Below, piece by piece: positions 8,735 to 19,411 of a stretch of DNA of 64,000 nucleotides. Source of the stretch: Nocardia sp. NBC_00508 (GTDB taxonomy: Bacteria > Actinomycetota > Actinomycetes > Mycobacteriales > Mycobacteriaceae); the NCBI RefSeq assembly GCF_036346875.1, contig NZ_CP107852.1, positions 1,550,001-1,614,000 on the forward strand, written 5' to 3'. A program made the translations under genes and the position numbers. Numbering within the stretch: the first letter of the stretch is position 1; each line of letters opens with the position of its first letter. Under the pieces are notes generated by a model. The model did no database searches and had not been told where the DNA came from. It worked only from the letters and a program-made list of their open reading frames with translations.

Positions 8735-9865
8735 TTACCAGTCGGCTTCGGTGTACTTGATGATGCCGCGAATGTTCTTGCCGTCCAGCATGTCCTGGTA
8801 GCCCTGGTTGATCTCCTCCAGCGAGTAGCTGCGGGTCACCATATCGTCCAGGTTGAGCTGGCCGGCCTTGTACAACGCGAGCAGGCGCGGCGCGTCCTGG
8901 CGGGCGTTGCCGCCGCCGAAGATGCAGCCCTTCACCGTCTTCTGCAGCATGGACAGCAGGAAGCTGTTCAGTTTGACGTCGTTCTCGTCCATCCGGCCCA
9001 TCGAGGTGACCACCAGGGTGCCCGCCTTCGCGGTGAGGATCAGGCCCTCCTCGATGTACTCGCCGTGCATCTCGCCCATGGTCAGGATGACCTTCTCGGC
9101 CATCCGGCCCTCGGTGGCCTCCATCAGCGGCATGATCGCGGCGGCCATGCTCTCGTAGGTGTGCGTGGCACCGAACTTCTGCGCCTGCTCGCGCTTCCAC
9201 GGATTCGGGTCGATGGCAACGACTTTCGACGCCCCGGACAGCACCGCGCCTTGCAGGGCGCTCATGCCGACGCCGCCGATACCCGCGATCACCGCGGTCT
9301 CGCCCGGGGACACCTGGGCGACATGGGTGGAAGAGCCGAAGCCGGTGGGCACGCCACAGCCGACCAGGCAGGCCACCTCGAACGGAATGCTCGGATCGAT
9401 CTTCACCACCGAGGTGTGGTGCACCGTCATGTACGGCGCGAAGGTGCCAAGCAGGCACATCGGGATGACGTTCTCACCGCGTGCCTGGATGCGATAGGTG
9501 CCGTCGCTGATGGCCTGGCCGAGCAGCAGTCCCGCGCCGAGGTCGCACAGCGCCATGTGCCCGGCGACGCAGGCCGGACAGCGGCCGCAGGCCGGGATGA
9601 ACGACAGGATTACATGGTCGCCGACCTGCAGGTCGGCCGGACAGTCCGGACCGAGCTCGGTGATCACGCCCGCGCCCTCGTGGCCGCCCATCACGGGGAA
9701 GGACGGCATCGGGGTCGCGCCGGTCACGATGTGGTGGTCGGAATGGCACATGCCCGCCGTCTCCATGCGGATCTGTACCTCACCGGCGACCGGATCGCCG
9801 ACCTCGATCTCCTCCACCGACCACGGCTGGTCGATCCCCCACAGGATCGCGCCCTTCGTCTTCAT
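8735..9865 (-). CDS. NDMA-dependent (mycothiol-era) zinc alcohol dehydrogenase
   Basis: A 376-aa zinc-dependent medium-chain dehydrogenase. Catalytic zinc ligands are visible in GMCHSDHH and GHEGAGV, the structural-zinc cysteine loop is CGRCPACVAGHMALC, and the nucleotide-binding motif is GIGGVGMSALQGAV. The overall sequence is typical of the NDMA-dependent alcohol dehydrogenases of actinobacteria, which carry tightly bound NAD and pass electrons to an unknown acceptor (often linked to mycofactocin systems). No mycofactocin genes are in this window. The start ATG at 9865 (MKTKGAILWG) fits the family; an upstream in-frame start at 9913 does not. KstR-like palindromes lie just upstream. Confidence 0.9.
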   Translation of the reverse strand: MKTKGAILWGIDQPWSVEEIEVGDPVAGEVQIRMETAGMCHSDHHIVTGATPMPSFPVMGGHEGAGVITELGPDCPADLQVGDHVILSFIPACGRCPACVAGHMALCDLGAGLLLGQAISDGTYRIQARGENVIPMCLLGTFAPYMTVHHTSVVKIDPSIPFEVACLVGCGVPTGFGSSTHVAQVSPGETAVIAGIGGVGMSALQGAVLSGASKVVAIDPNPWKREQAQKFGATHTYESMAAAIMPLMEATEGRMAEKVILTMGEMHGEYIEEGLILTAKAGTLVVTSMGRMDENDVKLNSFLLSMLQKTVKGCIFGGGNARQDAPRLLALYKAGQLNLDDMVTRSYSLEEINQGYQDMLDGKNIRGIIKYTEADW

Positions 9866-9926
9866 TCCTGTCGACCCTCTCGCATGCACGTGCTTATATG
9901 TGACTGCACCCACAGTACGAGAAAAT

Positions 9927-9995
9927 TGTAACGCGTTCTAGTACCGCGTCGAAAATTCGGCGATATAGCGTGACCACACCCCCGAACGCGTTACA
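9927..9995. promoter_or_regulatory. Pair of KstR-like palindromes upstream of the alcohol dehydrogenase
   Basis: TGTAACGCGTTCTA at 9927-9940 fits the KstR core pattern TnnAACnnGTTnnA exactly. CCGAACGCGTTACA at 9982-9995 fits it except for the first base. The 11-bp cores (GTAACGCGTTC and GAACGCGTTAC) are perfect inverted copies of each other, 45 bp apart. They sit 60-130 bp upstream of the dehydrogenase start and 7 bp beyond the stop of the next gene. This is probably a TetR-type operator; assignment to KstR (cholesterol regulon) is inference. Confidence 0.5.
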
Positions 9996-10001
9996 GTTCG
10001 C

Positions 10002-10532
10002 TCAGCCGCGGACGTCGTGCACGTGATGCACCAGATCGTGCGCGAAGTATCGCGCGAACGACTCCACGGTGAACACCGCCCCGTCACTGCGCGCGCCGCG
10101 CAGTCCACGCTGCGTGAGCGGCACGGACTCGAACGAGCGGGCCACCCGCTCGGCCGCCTCGTCCAGTTCCCCGGCCACCTGGGCCGGGTCCTGCTCCCCG
10201 TAGCGGTCGGCGATCGCGGTGGCGTCCTGGTCCCAATTGGCGAAGCGCGGGACCTCGCCGTCGGGGTCACCGGCCAGCATCAGATCGAGACGGGTGCCGA
10301 AGAGGCGGCACACGTCGCGCACGTGGGCGCCGTATTCCAGCGCCGACCAGGTGGATTCGTCCGGGCGGGTGCGGGCACCGTGGCGGTCGAGCACCGCCGC
10401 GAATCGGACGGCCGTGTCGCGGGTCAGCGCGGGCACGGTCGCGTAGCTGGTCGCGGCGGCGTCGAAACCGCATTCGGGACAGGCGCGTTCGAGCACCCAG
10501 GTCCAGTCCTTGACATCGGGAACGATCGGCAT
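10002..10532 (-). CDS. DinB / mycothiol-dependent-enzyme-like protein
   Basis: A 176-aa protein with features of the DinB/YfiT four-helix superfamily. The conserved arrangement includes RPDESTWSALEYGAHVRDV with the first metal-ligand-type histidine, and a C-terminal FARYFAHDLVHHVHDV with further histidines. An N-terminal CPECGFD motif precedes a region typical of actinobacterial DinB proteins annotated as methyltransferase-like. The superfamily includes mycothiol- and bacillithiol-dependent transferases, but the reaction of this member is unknown. No neighbour clarifies its role. Confidence 0.75.
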   Translation of the reverse strand: MPIVPDVKDWTWVLERACPECGFDAAATSYATVPALTRDTAVRFAAVLDRHGARTRPDESTWSALEYGAHVRDVCRLFGTRLDLMLAGDPDGEVPRFANWDQDATAIADRYGEQDPAQVAGELDEAAERVARSFESVPLTQRGLRGARSDGAVFTVESFARYFAHDLVHHVHDVRG

Positions 10533-10604
10533 GCGCTCAACCTAAGCGTCGCCGAACAGCACCTGCTACCGATTTTCGGTCAACTATCGGCAACATCCCG
10601 ACAG

Positions 10605-11660
10605 TCACTCCATCAATCGGTGCGCCCGCTCGAACAGCTCCAGCGTGATCGCGTGCAGGAAGTCGCCGACCTGCTTGGGCGCCTTGCCCGCGAACGCGCG
10701 GGCGTGCGTGCCCTCCAGGACGATGCCGAGCTTGAAGCAGGCCAGCACCGTGTACCACGGCATGGCCCGCAGATCCCGATCGGAGAACTGCCCGTAGTGC
10801 GCGATCATTTCCTCCGGGGTAGGCAGCCCGCCGACCGCGCCGAGCTTGCCGACCAGCGCCGCGATGGTGGTACCCGGCTCCGGCCGGGTGGCGATCTGCC
10901 AGCCGAGGTCGAGCAGCGGGTCGCCGATGGTGGACATCTCCCAGTCCACCATCGCCGCCACCTGCGGGCCGTCGAAGGAGAACATCATGTTCGCCAGATG
11001 GCAGTCGCCGTGCAGGATGCCGGGGGTCCACTGGGCGGGACGATTGCGATCGAGCCATTCGCCCACCGATTCCACCCCGGGAATCTCCGGGCCGGGATAG
11101 CCCTCGTTGGCCGAGTAGGACTCCAGTTCGCCCAGCCAGCGCGCCACCTGACGCTCCAGGAAGCCCTCCGGCTTGCCGTAATCCGTCAAGCCGAGCGCCT
11201 CATAGTCCACCGCGCCGAGCCGCGCGATGGCCTCGACCGCGGACAGGCCCATCTGCCTGCGAATCTCCGGATCGCTCGCGTACAACTCGGGCAGTTCGTT
11301 CTGCGGGTTGAAACCGTCGATCGGCTCCATCAGGTAGAAGACCGCGCCGAGCATCGATTCGTCGAGGCAGGCCGCGATCACCCGGGGCGCGCGCACCTCG
11401 GTGGCGCCCAGCGCGCCGAGCAGCCGGGCCTCGCGCCGGATCACGTCGTTGCTCTTGGCCCGCAGATGCTTCGGCCCGCGCCGCAGCACGTACGTCCGGC
11501 CGCCGCGGGTGAAGCGGAGCATGATGTTCTGCGTGCCACCGCCCAGCGCTGTCACGTCCTGGAATTCACCGGCAGGCAGATCCTGCTCATCCATCCACTT
11601 TCCGACGACGGCGAAGTCGACGACCGCGGGGTCCACATCGGCCGGTTGCGCAACAGACAT
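10605..11660 (-). CDS. APH-type phosphotransferase family protein
   Basis: A 351-aa protein of the aminoglycoside phosphotransferase/choline kinase fold. The N-lobe has TQNIMLRFTRGGRTYVLRRG with the ATP-binding lysine/arginine region; the catalytic loop is LHGDCHLANMMF and the metal-binding motif is VDWEMSTIGDPLLDLGW. The family is common in actinobacteria, often beside acyl-CoA dehydrogenases (ACAD10-like), and is not usually a resistance enzyme. I placed the start at the ATG at 11660 (MSVAQPADVDP), with another ATG three codons upstream. It is divergent from the folate gene, with 89 bp between them. Confidence 0.87.
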   Translation of the reverse strand: MSVAQPADVDPAVVDFAVVGKWMDEQDLPAGEFQDVTALGGGTQNIMLRFTRGGRTYVLRRGPKHLRAKSNDVIRREARLLGALGATEVRAPRVIAACLDESMLGAVFYLMEPIDGFNPQNELPELYASDPEIRRQMGLSAVEAIARLGAVDYEALGLTDYGKPEGFLERQVARWLGELESYSANEGYPGPEIPGVESVGEWLDRNRPAQWTPGILHGDCHLANMMFSFDGPQVAAMVDWEMSTIGDPLLDLGWQIATRPEPGTTIAALVGKLGAVGGLPTPEEMIAHYGQFSDRDLRAMPWYTVLACFKLGIVLEGTHARAFAGKAPKQVGDFLHAITLELFERAHRLME

Positions 11661-11749
11661 GCCCCACATTCTGCACCATCGGGCCAGGCAAACTGACGGC
11701 GGACGACAACAGTTTGCTCCGACCCGCGCGGCGTAGGGTTTCGAGAACC

Positions 11750-13993
<2,244 letters not shown>

Positions 13994-13998
13994 GATTT

Positions 13999-14496
13999 CT
14001 AGGTGCGCCGCTTGCTCGACCTCCGCCGCGGCGGCTCGGCCGCCGGTTGCTCCGGTGCGCTCAGGCCGGTCAGCTTGCCCAGCAACGAGACGCCCGGCAA
14101 CTTCGCCAACTTTCCGAGCACGTCTTCGCCGAGCGAGATCATCGCCTCCAGCCTGGGCAGCAAGCGGTCATAGGCCGCGAAAGCCGGGTCGGCCAGGGCC
14201 AGGGTGCGGTCGAGGCGATCGATCGTGGAGTTCAGTCGCTCGATCGCGATCGAGAGGCGCTCGATCAGGTCGGGCAGCTGCGCGGCCAGCTGGGCCGACG
14301 CGGGCGGCAGCCGCACCGCCGCGTCGAACGCCGATGTCGCGGTCAGCTGGGCGGCTTCCAGCGCCTGACCCGCCGCCGTCTGAGCCGCTTCGACCGCGGC
14401 CTGCGCGGCGCTCAGGACGTCGGCGGGGCCTGGCACGCGCCCGCCGGGCAGCCTCGGGGTCGACGGCTTACGACCCGGGCGTTTCGGGTTCGTCAT
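13999..14496 (-). CDS. Conserved-type hypothetical protein, alanine-rich helical
   Basis: A 165-aa protein with basic ends (MTNPKRPGRK at the start, PPRRRSSKRRT at the end) and a long alanine/leucine-rich amphipathic centre. The centre carries coiled-coil-like spacing of leucines (IERLSIAIERLNSTIDRLDRTL). No catalytic motif or membrane span is visible. It could be an actinobacterial surface- or nucleoid-associated helical protein, but I do not recognise the family. The start is the ATG at 14496; the frame is open further upstream only as the antisense of the TerD gene. It is convergent with pabAB, five bases apart. Confidence 0.7.
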   Translation of the reverse strand: MTNPKRPGRKPSTPRLPGGRVPGPADVLSAAQAAVEAAQTAAGQALEAAQLTATSAFDAAVRLPPASAQLAAQLPDLIERLSIAIERLNSTIDRLDRTLALADPAFAAYDRLLPRLEAMISLGEDVLGKLAKLPGVSLLGKLTGLSAPEQPAAEPPRRRSSKRRT

Positions 14497-14674
14497 GAGA
14501 ACACTGTGCCGTACCAGACGGTGCACGGGTGGTATTGCCCGAACCTGCCGCTCTGTGTCAGACCCAGGCTCGCACGACCGATTGTCACCATCAGCGGCCT
14601 GCTTTCCCGCCCCGCCGAGTGAGATCCCCTCGCGCGTTCGGCGTGTCGGAGGGCCGTGGCATAGTTCGAGCACC

Positions 14675-16729
14675 ATGAAAGTCAGCAAAGGCGCGAACGC
14701 AGCGGTACCGACATCCCTTCTAGCCGTGGTCGTTTCATGGCGATCGGAGCATGCGGTGGACGCGCACGCCTTGCTGCTGGACGCGTCGGGCACGGTTCGC
14801 TCGGACCGGGATCTGGTGTTCTACAACGCGCCGCGACACGTCTCCCAGGCGGTCACACTCGATCAGGAACCGGCGCCGCGAACCGCACGGCTGAGCGTCT
14901 CACTGCCGCGGACCGAAGCGGACGTCGATCGCATCGTCGTCTCCGGCTCGGTGGACGAGGGAACTTTCGGCGATATTCACGGGTTGACCGTCGCCGTACA
15001 CGCCGTCGACGGGGCCGTCGTGACGTTCGACATCGAGGACGTGGACGCGGTGTCCGCACTGATGTTCGGCGAGTTCTACCGCCGCGAGGGGCAGTGGCGG
15101 TTCCGGGCCGTCGGCCAGGGATGGTCCAGCGGCCTCGCGGGCCTGGTCGCCGAGTTCGGCGTTCGAGTCAACGCTCCGTCCGAGCCCGCCCGCACCACGC
15201 ACCCTACCAACCCATTCCGTGTGCACCGGCCTACCTCCACTGCGCAGGAACGGCTTTCGACGCGACACGCCGCCGGGACGCCGCTCGAGCCGACACCCGC
15301 CGGAGTGGCCGATCGGCACGATCCCGCTCCGGCCCGGCATCTTGCGCACGGATCGTTCCCCGCGGGCCCGCCGCACGGGAACAGAGAATCCGTCACGGCA
15401 CCACTCGAGCGACCGGATGGGTCGAGCGGCGTCTCGGAAGATACTCCGGTGCTACGGGTCGCCGAGGAGCACAGCGATGCCACCCCGGGACACGGCGAAC
15501 GGGCCGGAACACGCGCCCGGCCGACGCAGCCGGACTACAGCGAATCCGCGGGGCAGCGCACCGACCTGCTCGACCGCGCGGAGACCTCGGCCATGCCCCG
15601 CACGCACACCGGCCGTCCGGTCGATCTGAACCGGTACACGACGGAAACCGCACCGCCTGCTCCCCCGAATCCCGAACACGCCGACTGGCATCCGGATCCG
15701 GACAACCCGCAGCGTATGCGCTGGTGGGACGGTACAGCATGGACCGAGGACGCCTACCTGCCACCGCCACCCGACGGTCGGCACTGCGCACGCTGCGGCA
15801 ACGCACTGCGCCGCAAGCTGTTCGGCGGTCTCGCGCCCTGCGGGCGGTGCGAGCCGGAGATCGAGGAGTACCTCACACATTGGCACGCCCGAGCCTGGCG
15901 GGTCCTCACCACGCACGGTCCGCGCGGCCCCGAATGGGCGGCGCTCTGGGCGTCGTTGCGCTATCAGCGCATCGACGCCGGCGCGGGTCGCGTCGCGCTG
16001 CGCGATCTGGCGCAAAGCTATGTGGAGCGACTGGTCACCTTCGCCTTCGCCGACGGCGAGGTCAGGGAAGCGGAGCTGGAACTGTTCGAGCACGCGGTCA
16101 GCGAACTCGCGCTCGGCGGCCCGCTGATCGAGGACCTGCGCCGGCGAATGCACCGCGGCAACACGCTGCACCGGCTGCGCGCCGGCGATCTGCCGGTGGT
16201 TCGCACGCCGGGCCTGCACCTGGACCCCGAGGAGATGGTGCACGTGGATCTGCCCGCGACGCACGTGCGTCAGCTGGCCCGGGGCCCGAAGCTCACCGAA
16301 GGCAGGCTGATCGGCAGCAACAAGAAGCTGCGCTTCGTCGGCGACGGCACGGGCACCGAAATGCCGTGGTCGCGCGTCGTCTCCGTGCACGCGGAGCAAG
16401 GCGCGGTGGTGATCGCGGCCACTTCCGCGCGCGGCGGCGCGACGTTCGCCGTCGCCGATCCGGACTACGTGGCCGCCGCGCTGGAAGGCGCCCTACGCGT
16501 GTCCAAGCGGCTGGTGCTCACCCCGGGGCAGCGCGACACCCGCAGCATCCCGCAGGAGGTGAAGGCGCAGGTGTGGCAGCGCGACGGCGGCAAGTGCGTC
16601 GAATGCGGCGACGGGCACTACCTGGAGTTCGACCACATCATCCCGCTCAGCCGCGGCGGCGCGACCAGCGCCGCCAACCTCCAGATCCTGTGCCGCTCGT
16701 GCAACCGCGCCAAGGGCGCCCGCATCTAG
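14675..16729 (+). CDS. Multidomain TerD-DUF2510-TerB-like-HNH nuclease protein
   Basis: A 684-aa protein joining several modules. Residues ~1-150 are TerD-like (MKVSKGANAAV opening, LLLDASGTVRSDRDLVFYN, then RFRAVGQGWSSGLAGLVAEF). A long proline/arginine-rich linker runs to ~330. A DUF2510 motif (DWHPDPDNPQRMRWWDGTAW) is at ~334-360 and a CxxC...CxxC zinc ribbon (CARCGN, CGRCE) at ~370-393. A TerB-like helical segment (FAFADGEVREAELELFEHAV) lies at ~450. The C-terminal HNH endonuclease domain (~625-684) shows CVECGDGHYLEFDHIIPLSR and CRSCNRAKG. TerD and TerB belong to calcium-binding stress and phage-resistance modules, so a nucleic-acid-targeting stress role is plausible but unproven. The start is the ATG at 14675. 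Confidence 0.85.
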   Translation: MKVSKGANAAVPTSLLAVVVSWRSEHAVDAHALLLDASGTVRSDRDLVFYNAPRHVSQAVTLDQEPAPRTARLSVSLPRTEADVDRIVVSGSVDEGTFGDIHGLTVAVHAVDGAVVTFDIEDVDAVSALMFGEFYRREGQWRFRAVGQGWSSGLAGLVAEFGVRVNAPSEPARTTHPTNPFRVHRPTSTAQERLSTRHAAGTPLEPTPAGVADRHDPAPARHLAHGSFPAGPPHGNRESVTAPLERPDGSSGVSEDTPVLRVAEEHSDATPGHGERAGTRARPTQPDYSESAGQRTDLLDRAETSAMPRTHTGRPVDLNRYTTETAPPAPPNPEHADWHPDPDNPQRMRWWDGTAWTEDAYLPPPPDGRHCARCGNALRRKLFGGLAPCGRCEPEIEEYLTHWHARAWRVLTTHGPRGPEWAALWASLRYQRIDAGAGRVALRDLAQSYVERLVTFAFADGEVREAELELFEHAVSELALGGPLIEDLRRRMHRGNTLHRLRAGDLPVVRTPGLHLDPEEMVHVDLPATHVRQLARGPKLTEGRLIGSNKKLRFVGDGTGTEMPWSRVVSVHAEQGAVVIAATSARGGATFAVADPDYVAAALEGALRVSKRLVLTPGQRDTRSIPQEVKAQVWQRDGGKCVECGDGHYLEFDHIIPLSRGGATSAANLQILCRSCNRAKGARI

Positions 16730-16744
16730 AGCACCGCAGTGCGC

Positions 16745-17464
16745 TCAGTCGACGAGCAGACCCGCCGTCCGCCCCAGGTCGGCGAGCATGGCGTCGAAGA
16801 GGATCTCCGGATTGTCCAGCGGGATCGGATAGTTCCCGAACACCTCGAGCGTGACATGACCGTAGAGCCGCGCCCAGATCTGGATCATCAGATACGTCAC
16901 CCCGAGATCCAGCTTCTCGGCGGGGAACTTCTGGCCGGATTCCGACAGCGCCGCCAGCAGTTCGGTCTGGAAGTGCACCAGATCCTCGCGCAGCTCCGGC
17001 GGGATGACGTCGGTGGGCGGCGTGACGACGTCGTAGTTCGCCAGCAGCCGGCCCGTCGCGGCGAGGAAGATCCGGCCGAACGGCTCATCGAAGCGGCGAG
17101 CCTGCCCGGAACCGGGCGAGGCGAACACCAGGGTGAATTCCCTGGTGTGCGCCAGCGCCCAGCGCCGGAAGCCACGACAGATGGCGAAGAACTGCACCGC
17201 GCCGTCGTCGGGCAGCGTGGCGATCTCGGCGCCGAGCTCCTCGGCCAGGTCGGCGCAGAAGTCCAGCCGCAGTCGCTCCAGCAGGTCCTCCAGCGACTTG
17301 TAATACCGGTACAGCGCGGGGGCGGTGACACCGAGCTGACGCGCGATGGCGCGCAGGCTGACCGCGTCGGGCCCCCGCTCGACCAGCAACGCGCTGGCGA
17401 CCCTCCGGATATCGGTGTCGGTCACCACCGGCGCACGGCCTCGTGGTTTGGACTGTTGCACCAC
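16745..17464 (-). CDS. TetR-family transcriptional regulator
   Basis: A 239-aa regulator with an N-terminal TetR HTH at residues ~15-65 (VSLRAIARQLGVTAPALYRY) and an all-helical C-terminal ligand domain of normal TetR length. The GTG at 17464 lies only five bases after the P450 stop codon, so the two genes are almost certainly cotranscribed; a second GTG directly follows (17461). It may autoregulate the P450 promoter, where an AT-rich stretch with the small palindrome AACAGTGTT occurs at 18800-18808. The ligand is unknown, perhaps a sterol or lipid by association with the P450. Confidence 0.87.
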   Translation of the reverse strand: MVQQSKPRGRAPVVTDTDIRRVASALLVERGPDAVSLRAIARQLGVTAPALYRYYKSLEDLLERLRLDFCADLAEELGAEIATLPDDGAVQFFAICRGFRRWALAHTREFTLVFASPGSGQARRFDEPFGRIFLAATGRLLANYDVVTPPTDVIPPELREDLVHFQTELLAALSESGQKFPAEKLDLGVTYLMIQIWARLYGHVTLEVFGNYPIPLDNPEILFDAMLADLGRTAGLLVD

Positions 17465-17469
17465 TCGAT

Positions 17470-18705
17470 TCAAGCGTATTCGACTTCCCAGCGCTTGATT
17501 CCGTTCAGCCAACCCGAGCGCAGCCGCACCGGGTCGGACACCTGCCGCAGGTTCGGCATCACGTCGGCGATGGCGTTGAACATCAGATCGATCTGCAGCC
17601 GGGCCAGGTTCGCGCCGACGCAGTAGTGCGTGCCGGTGCCGCCGAAGCCCACGTGCGGGTTCGGATTGCGCAGCACATCGAAGGTGAACGGGTCGGCGAA
17701 CGCGTCCTCGTCGAAATTGGCCGAGCTGTAGAACAATCCGACCCGCTGGCCCTTCTCGATCTCCTGGCCGCCGAGCACGGTGTCCTGGGTCGCGGTGCGC
17801 TGGAACGCGGTCACCGGGGTGGCCCACCGGACGATCTCGTCGGGCGCGGTGCGCGGACGCTGCTGCTTGTAGATCTCCCACTGCTCGGGGTTGTCCACGA
17901 ACGCCTTCATGCCGTGGGTGATCGAGTTCCGGGTGGTCTCGTTGCCCGCCACCGACAGCAGGATGACGAAGAACGCGAACTCGTCGGAACCGAGGTGCTC
18001 GCCGTCGATGTCGGCGTTGACCAGCTGGGTGACGATGTCCTCGGCGGGACAGGCGCGCCGCTGCTCGGCCATGTTCCAGGCGTAGCCCATCACCTCGGCC
18101 GTCGCGGCGTGGTGGTCGCCCTCGAACTCCGGGTCGTCGTAGGAGATCATCTGGTTGGACCAGTCGAAGATCTTCTTCCGGTCCTCCTGGGGGATGCCGA
18201 TCAGCTCGGCGATGGCCTGCAGCGGCAGCTCACAGGCGACCTGCTCGACGAAGTCGCCGCCGCCGGACTTCTTGGCCTCGTGCACGATCCTGGCGGCGCG
18301 TTCGGTGAGCGCGGCACGCAGGCTTTCCACCGCGCGGGGCGTGAAGCCCTTGGAGATGATGCGGCGGGTCTTGGTGTGCTTGGGCGGATCGAGGTTCAGC
18401 AGCAGCATGTTGCCGAGCATGTCGATCTGCTCGCGGGTGGTCTCCTCGTTGAACCGGATGATCGCCGTGTTCTGCTGGGAGGAGAACACCTCCGGGTTCT
18501 TGGAGATCTCCTTGATGTGCTCGAGCTTGGAGACGACCCAGTAGCCGCCATCGTCGAAGCCTCCGGCCCGATCGCTCTGGGCGCACCACCACACCGGGGC
18601 GGTGCGGCGCAGTTCGGCGAACTCGACGATGGGCAGGCGAGTGGCGAGCAGGTCGGGGTCGGTGAAGTCGAATCCCGCGGGAATCGCGGGCGTGGTCACG
18701 GTCAC
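17470..18705 (-). CDS. Cytochrome P450, CYP125-like (steroid side-chain hydroxylase family)
   Basis: A 411-aa cytochrome P450. The I-helix motif is AGNETTRNSI, the K-helix ExxR is EIVR, and the haem-binding loop is GFGGTGTHYCVGANLA with the proximal cysteine. Long blocks match the CYP125 family of mycobacteria and rhodococci (PAGFDFTDPDL start, RWATPVTAFQRTATQDTVL, NPNPHVGFGGTG, RLRSGWLNGIKRW end). CYP125 oxidises the terminal side-chain carbon (C26/C27) of cholesterol or cholest-4-en-3-one. Whether this is the main CYP125 or a paralogue acting on another sterol or lipid cannot be judged, since the cholesterol cluster is not here. The GTG start at 18705 is preceded by AGGAG. Confidence 0.9.
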   Translation of the reverse strand: MTVTTPAIPAGFDFTDPDLLATRLPIVEFAELRRTAPVWWCAQSDRAGGFDDGGYWVVSKLEHIKEISKNPEVFSSQQNTAIIRFNEETTREQIDMLGNMLLLNLDPPKHTKTRRIISKGFTPRAVESLRAALTERAARIVHEAKKSGGGDFVEQVACELPLQAIAELIGIPQEDRKKIFDWSNQMISYDDPEFEGDHHAATAEVMGYAWNMAEQRRACPAEDIVTQLVNADIDGEHLGSDEFAFFVILLSVAGNETTRNSITHGMKAFVDNPEQWEIYKQQRPRTAPDEIVRWATPVTAFQRTATQDTVLGGQEIEKGQRVGLFYSSANFDEDAFADPFTFDVLRNPNPHVGFGGTGTHYCVGANLARLQIDLMFNAIADVMPNLRQVSDPVRLRSGWLNGIKRWEVEYA

Positions 18706-18963
18706 GGCTAACTCCTACCGGTCTGGGCTGGCGCGCAGACCTCACGACATTGTGGGAACACGGTCCACAGACGATGCAACCACAGAACCGACCTGAGTGA
18801 ACAGTGTTTAGTTAAATAGGTTTACTTTTTTCGTGCCCATTGACGCAACCGGTCGGTCCGTAAGTTGGCCGATGTCGGCCAACACCCGGCTCCCGGTGGA
18901 CACCGAGTGACCAGCCTGCCTGTAATGGGAGCCTCAGCCCACTTTCTCCCGGCCGGAGGTTCC

Positions 18964-19410
18964 ATGCCCAGTCTCTACGAGCACGTCGGCGGCGACGAGG
19001 AGCTGCATCGCGTCGAAGCGGCGTTCTACGACAAGGCGCTCGCCGACCCGGTGCTGAAGACGTTGTTCACCGAGCGACTACCGCACCATGTCGACCATCT
19101 CACCTGGTTCACGTCCGAATCCTTCGGCGGCCCGGACCGTTTCACCCGCGAGCTGGGTTTCGACCACATCATCGCGGTGCACCGGAACCTGAAGATCACC
19201 GACGAGCAGCGCGAGCGTTTCGTCGAGGTCTACATGCAGACGTTCGAGGAGGCCGGACTGCTCGACGACGAGGAGTTCCGCAAAGCCGTCTACGAACACG
19301 TGGCCTTCGGATCGCAGGTGGCCCAGCAGAACTCGCACGCGGCCGGCGACGCGGAACTGCACCCGATCCGCGAGGTACCGCGCTGGACCTGGGCACGCGA
19401 CGACGACTAG
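18964..19410 (+). CDS. glbO: Group II truncated haemoglobin (trHbO-like)
   Basis: A 148-aa truncated haemoglobin. It starts SLYEHVGGDEELHRVEAAFY, the usual opening of group II globins. The distal region is HHVDHLTWFTSESFGGP, and the proximal F8 histidine lies in IIAVHRNLKI, with the following ERFVEVYMQTFEEAGL. Proteins of this group bind oxygen and detoxify reactive oxygen or nitrogen species and associate with the membrane in mycobacteria. The ATG at 18964 has GGAGG at ideal spacing. It is divergent from the P450 gene, and its 3' end almost touches the convergent lipoprotein gene. Confidence 0.92.
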   Translation: MPSLYEHVGGDEELHRVEAAFYDKALADPVLKTLFTERLPHHVDHLTWFTSESFGGPDRFTRELGFDHIIAVHRNLKITDEQRERFVEVYMQTFEEAGLLDDEEFRKAVYEHVAFGSQVAQQNSHAAGDAELHPIREVPRWTWARDDD

Positions 19411-19411
19411 C

